A stretch of DNA of 64,000 bases from assembly GCA_035772735.1 (NCBI GenBank), contig JASDFA010000003.1, forward strand, positions 159,576,001 to 159,640,000, given 5' to 3'. Positions 59,901 to 64,000 of this stretch are shown piece after piece. Source of the DNA: Datura wrightii. Its lineage: Eukaryota > Streptophyta > Magnoliopsida > Solanales > Solanaceae. Position 1 is the stretch's first letter; every line of letters starts with the position of its first letter. The position numbers were made by a program, and so were the translations under genes. Under the pieces are notes generated by a model. That model was not told where the DNA came from. It searched no databases and worked only from the letters and a program-made list of their open reading frames with translations.

Positions 59901-60012
59901 TCTTGAGTTTAAGTACGTGATAGGCACCAGAGGTGCCTGTGCCTAGCCAGGTCAGTTCAGATTCTAGTATGGCATGAGGTGCCAGTCATGCCTCCCAAGG
60001 TGGGGCGTGACA
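56917..60012 (+). repeat. LTR 1 of a gypsy family (solo or remnant), 3.1 kb
   Basis: Ends with GTGGGGCGTGACA and starts CGTTACATTCCG, where TGTTACA is expected. By eye it is collinear with LTR 2 (60053-62119): CAAATTCAAATTAACTTC, GCAGGGAGCAT, CCAGTTAA-TCAG, TAGCTGTGTCG-C-C-CGCCAGG, GGGCGCTGCATTACTTGCC. It is about 1 kb longer because of a segment at about 57800-58850 absent from LTR 2. TATA GTATATATAG at about 57130. Flanks attat and attgc match at 3 of 5 positions only. No primer-binding site follows, so it is a solo LTR or the end of a deleted element. Confidence 0.75.
57130..57140 (+). promoter_or_regulatory. LTR 1 TATA box
   Basis: AGTATATATAG lies at the position corresponding to the TATA motif of the other gypsy LTRs of this family, about 215 bp into the LTR. 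Confidence 0.5.
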
Positions 60013-60052
60013 ATTGCCTTTGTAATAAATTTTCACAATCTTTCTTTATTAG

Positions 60053-62119
60053 TGTTATTCCCTGTAAGTTTTTAATGTTTGGACGGCCTATTCGTACGTT
60101 AGTTAAGAGTTTTAGAGTATAATACGTACGAGAAAGGGGCCCAGGGAAAGGTCGAACGAGCACGGAGTCGGAACCGTGCGGGAGAAGGCCGGGCTAGCTG
60201 CCTAATGGGGCAGTGTGGCACAAACCATGCTCCTTCGCGATGAGCTCCATGACAAGGCCCAGGATTAGTGCGACAGGGTCTATGCCCCGGACCCCTGTGC
60301 ACCGCCTCTAGTATATTTATACCTCCCTCTTTGATTTTGTTTCATTTCCTATATAGGCATACAGCCAAAGACGGGAAAAGCATGAAGGGTTTAAGTTAAA
60401 TTCTTCTATTTACGTTGTGAAACGCTGCCCAAATTCAAATTAACTTCGGGTATTGAAGTTTAAAGTTGCAGGGAGCATTACTACGGAGTTATTTTCACGA
60501 AATTTGTCCGGCAAATCATAACCCCCCGAGCTAAAGTTGTTGGAATTGCTCCAAACTAGTGTCAATACAATCTCAGGCTTAAAGTAAGCATTTCTTCCTT
60601 ATGGACTTTTGAGAAATTATGAGTTTTCGACCGTATTTCGTTAAGTAGAAATATAGTTAATATTTATATATAAAGTTATTTTTTATTGAATTTAGTATTG
60701 AAACTAGTCATTTCTCCCCAGTAATACGATTGCGGTTGAGAAGAATAGTTGAATAAGAATTGATACTCGCCAGTTAATCAGTAATCGGTGAACGAGGTAT
60801 GTTAAGGAAGTTTCCTTTGGCAAGTTAGTTTCTTTAGTATGATAGCTCAGTTTGAATCCCAGTAAGAATACCTGAAGCATGTCTATTATCATTAGTTGTT
60901 GTAATTAGCTGAAATCCATATTCCATATTAGTTTGGGATGGATTATGCCTATATGGCCTTCATGACCGACCCCAGGGTTATTAGCTGTGTCGACGCCCGC
61001 CAGGAGCGAGATGACGTTGCTCTACGGAGCGGTATGCCGTCCGCCATGGATGAAGATGGGTTCCCAGGTCCTCATATGCCATGGTTAGCTCTACACACCC
61101 CGTCGAGCTTGGTGCCCGGGGTGCAAATATCAGGAGTCTACTAGATTCAGACGCAGCTACATTCAGGGGCCGAACGGGCTCAATTACAGACCCAGGGTAC
61201 CGGTAGGACAGCTATAGCTATTAGTTGACCCAATGCGACCTTGATAGGGGTATATAGACTGAAGTGTACTCACCAGGGATTATGGGGGCCCTAGGTGGGT
61301 TATTTTGTGCTGGTTGTACCTTCTGGCTTATGGGGGCCAGGTAAGGTTTTTGTTTGCTTTAGTTACTAATAAATTAGACAGTAAGAAGTTCTATTACTCA
61401 AGTATGATCTCTACTCGTTCATTTCAATTATTTTCAATTCTATCTTTTTATTTCATTCATTTACAGTTATCGCCTTACATATTCAGTACATATTATACTT
61501 ACGCCCTTTCTGGGGCGCTGCATTACTTGCCTGCAAGTATGGATAGACGAGGAGCAGGTCCCTCGTAGCTTTCAGCCAGTATCATCAGAGAAGGTAGCTC
61601 CTTTCTTCCAGAGCTTGTAGATAGAAGGTTTACTTCTTTTTGATTGTATAGTTTATGGGTAGGTCGGGGGCCCTATCCCGACCATCATATTATTCCTAGA
61701 GGCTTGCAGATTGTTTTTATTTCCTTGTGGTTAGCTGTTATTGGCTGTGCGGGGCCTATATGTGTTTTAGTTTATGTGTTGGCCCTGCGAGGCCTTGTTT
61801 AGCTAACAGATTAGCGGCCTTGTCAGCCATAGTTCAGTTTAGCATTGGTTTTACTTTATAGTCATAACTAGACATTATGGTGGTCTTGTTGGCCCGTATA
61901 GGATTCCCTGTTATTGCCTGTGGCTGGTTAGCTATTTTCTGTTATAGGTGGCTATAAGGCCTTGTTGGTCGGAGATTGTATTTACAACCGAGCTATAGTC
62001 GTTGTTTTCTTGATTTGGGAAGTAAGCCTGCACCAGGAGTGCATAGCCCTAGTTAATTCAGTTTAAATCCTAATAGGGCACCAGGTGCCAGTCATGCCTC
62101 CCAAGGTAGGGGCATGACA
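60053..62119 (+). repeat. LTR 2, 5' LTR of the truncated gypsy element
   Basis: About 2067 bp, starting TGTTATTCCCTG and ending GGGGCATGACA. Contains a TATA-like GTATATTTATAC at about 60311 and a GC-richer stretch at 60140-60305. Confidence 0.8.
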
Positions 62120-62123
62120 AACT

Positions 62124-62135
62124 TGGTATCAGAGC
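62124..62135 (+). other. primer-binding site, initiator-Met tRNA type
   Basis: TGGTATCAGAGC, an exact canonical match, four bases after the LTR. Confidence 0.92.
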
Positions 62136-62332
62136 AGGTCGTATCACAGGGAGTCTGCAAGCCGTGCTAAGTAGAGTCTTGTCTATGAATATATTGTACA
62201 CCACATTCTATAGGCAGGAGGTTGTGAGGCATGACAGGATGGTTACTCTTTCTTCTTATCCAGTCATGCTGTAGAGCTGTACAGTATAGGGTTAAGTCCC
62301 TAAGCTTACCATATTCTTTTGTCTACAGAGAA

Positions 62333-63700
62333 ATGACAGACCTGCGACACACCACGACTGGTAGGAGATTGGATGTTGCAGCAGGGGAAGGCACTAGAAG
62401 GGTGCCTTAGTTAGAGTCACCCCAATCCGAGGGCGATAGGGAGACTTCATCTCAATCTCCTCAACACTCTCCACCACGCCAGGAGCCGCTCGGAGCGGCA
62501 AATAGGGCGGCACCGCCTCCAGTAGTCTCTATATCGGTACCATCGCATCAGGAGGTTAGGAGTGTTGTTGTTATGCTAGCTTAGATGATGGCTGCACAAC
62601 ATCAGCCAGTGGCACCTGTGGTCGCAGAGTCCTCAGGAGGACCTGGTAGTTTGAGGGTCCGAGAGTTTCTCGCACTAAGTTCCCCACAGTTCATTGGGAC
62701 GGATCGGGCGGAGGACCCTCCGGATTTCTTGGATCAGATGCAGCGGATTCTCAGGGTGATACATGCTACACCTACAGAGTTAGTTGAGTTAGCGGTATTC
62801 CGGCTATGGGACATCGCAGTACTGTGGTACGAGAGTTGGGAGAGGTCCCGAGGAAGAGGTGCTTCCCCTTCGACTTGGCCTAGCTTTTCAGAAGCTTTTC
62901 AGGATCACTACCTACCACGGGAAATTCGATAGACCAGGTTTGACCAGTTCCTACATCTAGAGTAGGGGTCGATGAGTGTCTGGGAGTATGCTATGAGGTT
63001 TGACTCCTTGGCTCGATATGCAGCAACTTTTTTAGATACCATGCCGGCTAAGGTGCATCGGTTTATTATGGGGCTGAATCTAGAATATGTGGAGACTTGT
63101 ATTACGTCCACTTTACAAGAGGACATGGATATTGCCCGCGTTTAGGCTTTTGCTCAGAATGTTGAAGGGATCAGATAGTGGCAATGGGAAATAAGAAGGG
63201 CAAATCAAGAGCAGTGCTGCCGGGTCAGACCTAGTGACATGCAGGCGGAGTCCCAGGGTGGACCCAAGCCATGATTTTCAGGCAGACCACCCAGACCCCT
63301 ACCCCCACAACAGCAGCAGGGGAGTGGATCTGGTTGTCGGGGGCAGTTAGGGCCCAACGATAGCTCACGATCAGCAGGTTCACAACAGCAGAGAGGAGTG
63401 GAGCAGAGTAGATTTACCGTGCCGCTTTGCCCTGTTTGCAGTCGACGTCACTCCGGGGCGTGCAGGTATGGTTCTACAACATGTTATACTTGTGGATAGG
63501 AGCGTCATCAGATGAGGGATTGTCCAGCTAGGGGTCAGAGTGATCGGTACCGATAGGATAGATCTTCAGTAGGGTCACGTGCCCCAGCATCTCTAGCAGG
63601 GCGTAGGCCCTCAGCTCCAGCCGGCAGAGGCCGAGGCAGACCAGGGGCCTCTAGCTCTGATACCGGTCCAGATCGCACTTATGCTTTACTGGGATGATAG
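62333..63700 (+). pseudogene. gypsy gag with nonsense codons but no frameshift
   Basis: ATG at 62333 (MTDLRHTTTGRRLD) matches the start of the gag at 18940. The core has FLDQMQRILRV, LWYESWERSRG, YLPREIR and HRFIMGLN. Knuckles: CPVCSRRHSGAC at about 63430 and CYTCG-stop-ERHQMRDC at about 63486-63527. The frame stays in phase throughout but has TAG at 62408, 62582, 62930, 62963, 63143, 63176, 63497, 63554 and 63698, and TGA at 63272 and 63695. At the TAG sites checked against the other gag the residue is Gln, consistent with CAG to TAG. At 63272 Arg is expected (CGA to TGA). Confidence 0.88.
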
Positions 63701-64000
63701 GAGTCAGAGTCATCGCCGGATGTGGTGATAGGTATGCTGGACATTTGCTCTCGTTCCATTTATGTATTGATATATCCAGGATCCACCTTGTCTTATGTTA
63801 CCCCATTAGTGGCCCGGAAGTTTGGTATAATTCCAAAATCGCTTCAGCGACCTTTTTCAGTGTCTACACCCATTGGTGACTCTATCATAGCCAAGAGGGT
63901 CTACCAGGGACGCGCATTAGAGGTTGTTGGTCGTCAGACTTTTTAGCAAATTTGATAGAACTGGAAATGATTGATTTTGATGCAATTATGGGTATGGATT
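63701..64000 (+). pseudogene. gypsy protease, N-terminal part
   Basis: Same frame as gag. Reads VVIGMLDICSRSIYVLIYPGSTLSYVTP, the aspartic protease of Tekay-like elements. The catalytic DPGST is YPGST, so the enzyme would be inactive (compare intact DPGST in the element at 17324). A break near 63940 shifts the frame into LIELEMIDFDAIMGMD, which continues past the window. Confidence 0.85.

Larger units (their letters stand above)
60053..64000 (+). mobile_element. gypsy chromovirus, 5' part, runs off the window
   Basis: LTR 2 (60053-62119), primer-binding site, gag and protease are present in order on the + strand. It is the same family as the element at 11611-21422, as gag and protease match closely and the LTR ends match (GACATTT-type start, GGGCATGACA end). 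It lies 40 bp after LTR 1. The 3' part lies beyond position 64000, so the target duplication cannot be checked. Confidence 0.85.

Noticed and set aside
56917..62119. LTR 1 and LTR 2 as the two LTRs of one element
   Set aside because: Only 40 bp separate them and a primer-binding site follows LTR 2, so no internal region exists between them.

Overview
This window is AT-rich plant nuclear DNA, made mostly of decayed transposable elements with one small broken gene family between them. Coding signals are split by introns and by nested insertions. LTR retrotransposons carry the plant initiator-Met primer-binding site (TGGTATCAGAGC). The only host-type genes are major latex protein (MLP, Bet v 1/PR-10 superfamily) copies resembling the Sn-1/MLP genes of Solanaceae. 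I infer a dicot, most likely a member of the Solanaceae; species cannot be fixed from the sequence alone.

Layout. 1-6142: a short non-autonomous element (544-848), then a nearly full-length but dead L1-type LINE on the + strand. 6143-10617: AT-rich intergenic DNA with a solo LTR (8833-9565) and a fold-back element (9672-10032). 10618-22099: MLP copy 1, whose intron carries a complete 9.8-kb Ty3/gypsy chromovirus (11611-21422, - strand). 22500-30105: one copia element cut into three pieces by a solo LTR (24321-26464), a second solo LTR (26783-29020, perfect TSD) and a truncated LINE (29040-29757). 30106-33840: repeats, microsatellites, a MITE-like element and a possible promoter. 33840-41372: a gypsy LTR-like repeat, a protease/RT remnant of an Athila/Ogre-like gypsy element on the - strand, and a + strand gypsy element (LTR 36721-38550, gag, pol) truncated inside RT. 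43390-45175: second copy of the LTR-like repeat. 47249-50744: a copia element with both LTRs and a perfect TSD but lacking gag and protease. 53812-55880: MLP copies 2 and 3 in tandem. 56917-64000: two LTRs of one gypsy family, 40 bp apart; the second starts an element whose gag-protease runs off the window.

Nothing here forms an operon or pathway. The common thread is decay. Three MLP copies are each broken differently: copy 1 by point mutations and a 9.8-kb insertion, copy 2 by a 10-bp deletion at the exon 2 border that a cryptic acceptor could bypass, and copy 3 by loss of exon 2. The most informative single signal is the gag-protease frame at 62333-63943. It has no frameshift but eleven stop codons, nine of them TAG at sites where the related element or the conserved motif indicates CAG (Gln). 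That is what deamination of methylated cytosine in CHG context would leave.

I found no convincing new biological system. The best leads are the MLP copy 2 splice question, the CHG-type decay pattern, the layered insertions at 22.5-30.1 kb and an unexplained 1-kb segment inside an LTR at about 57800-58850.
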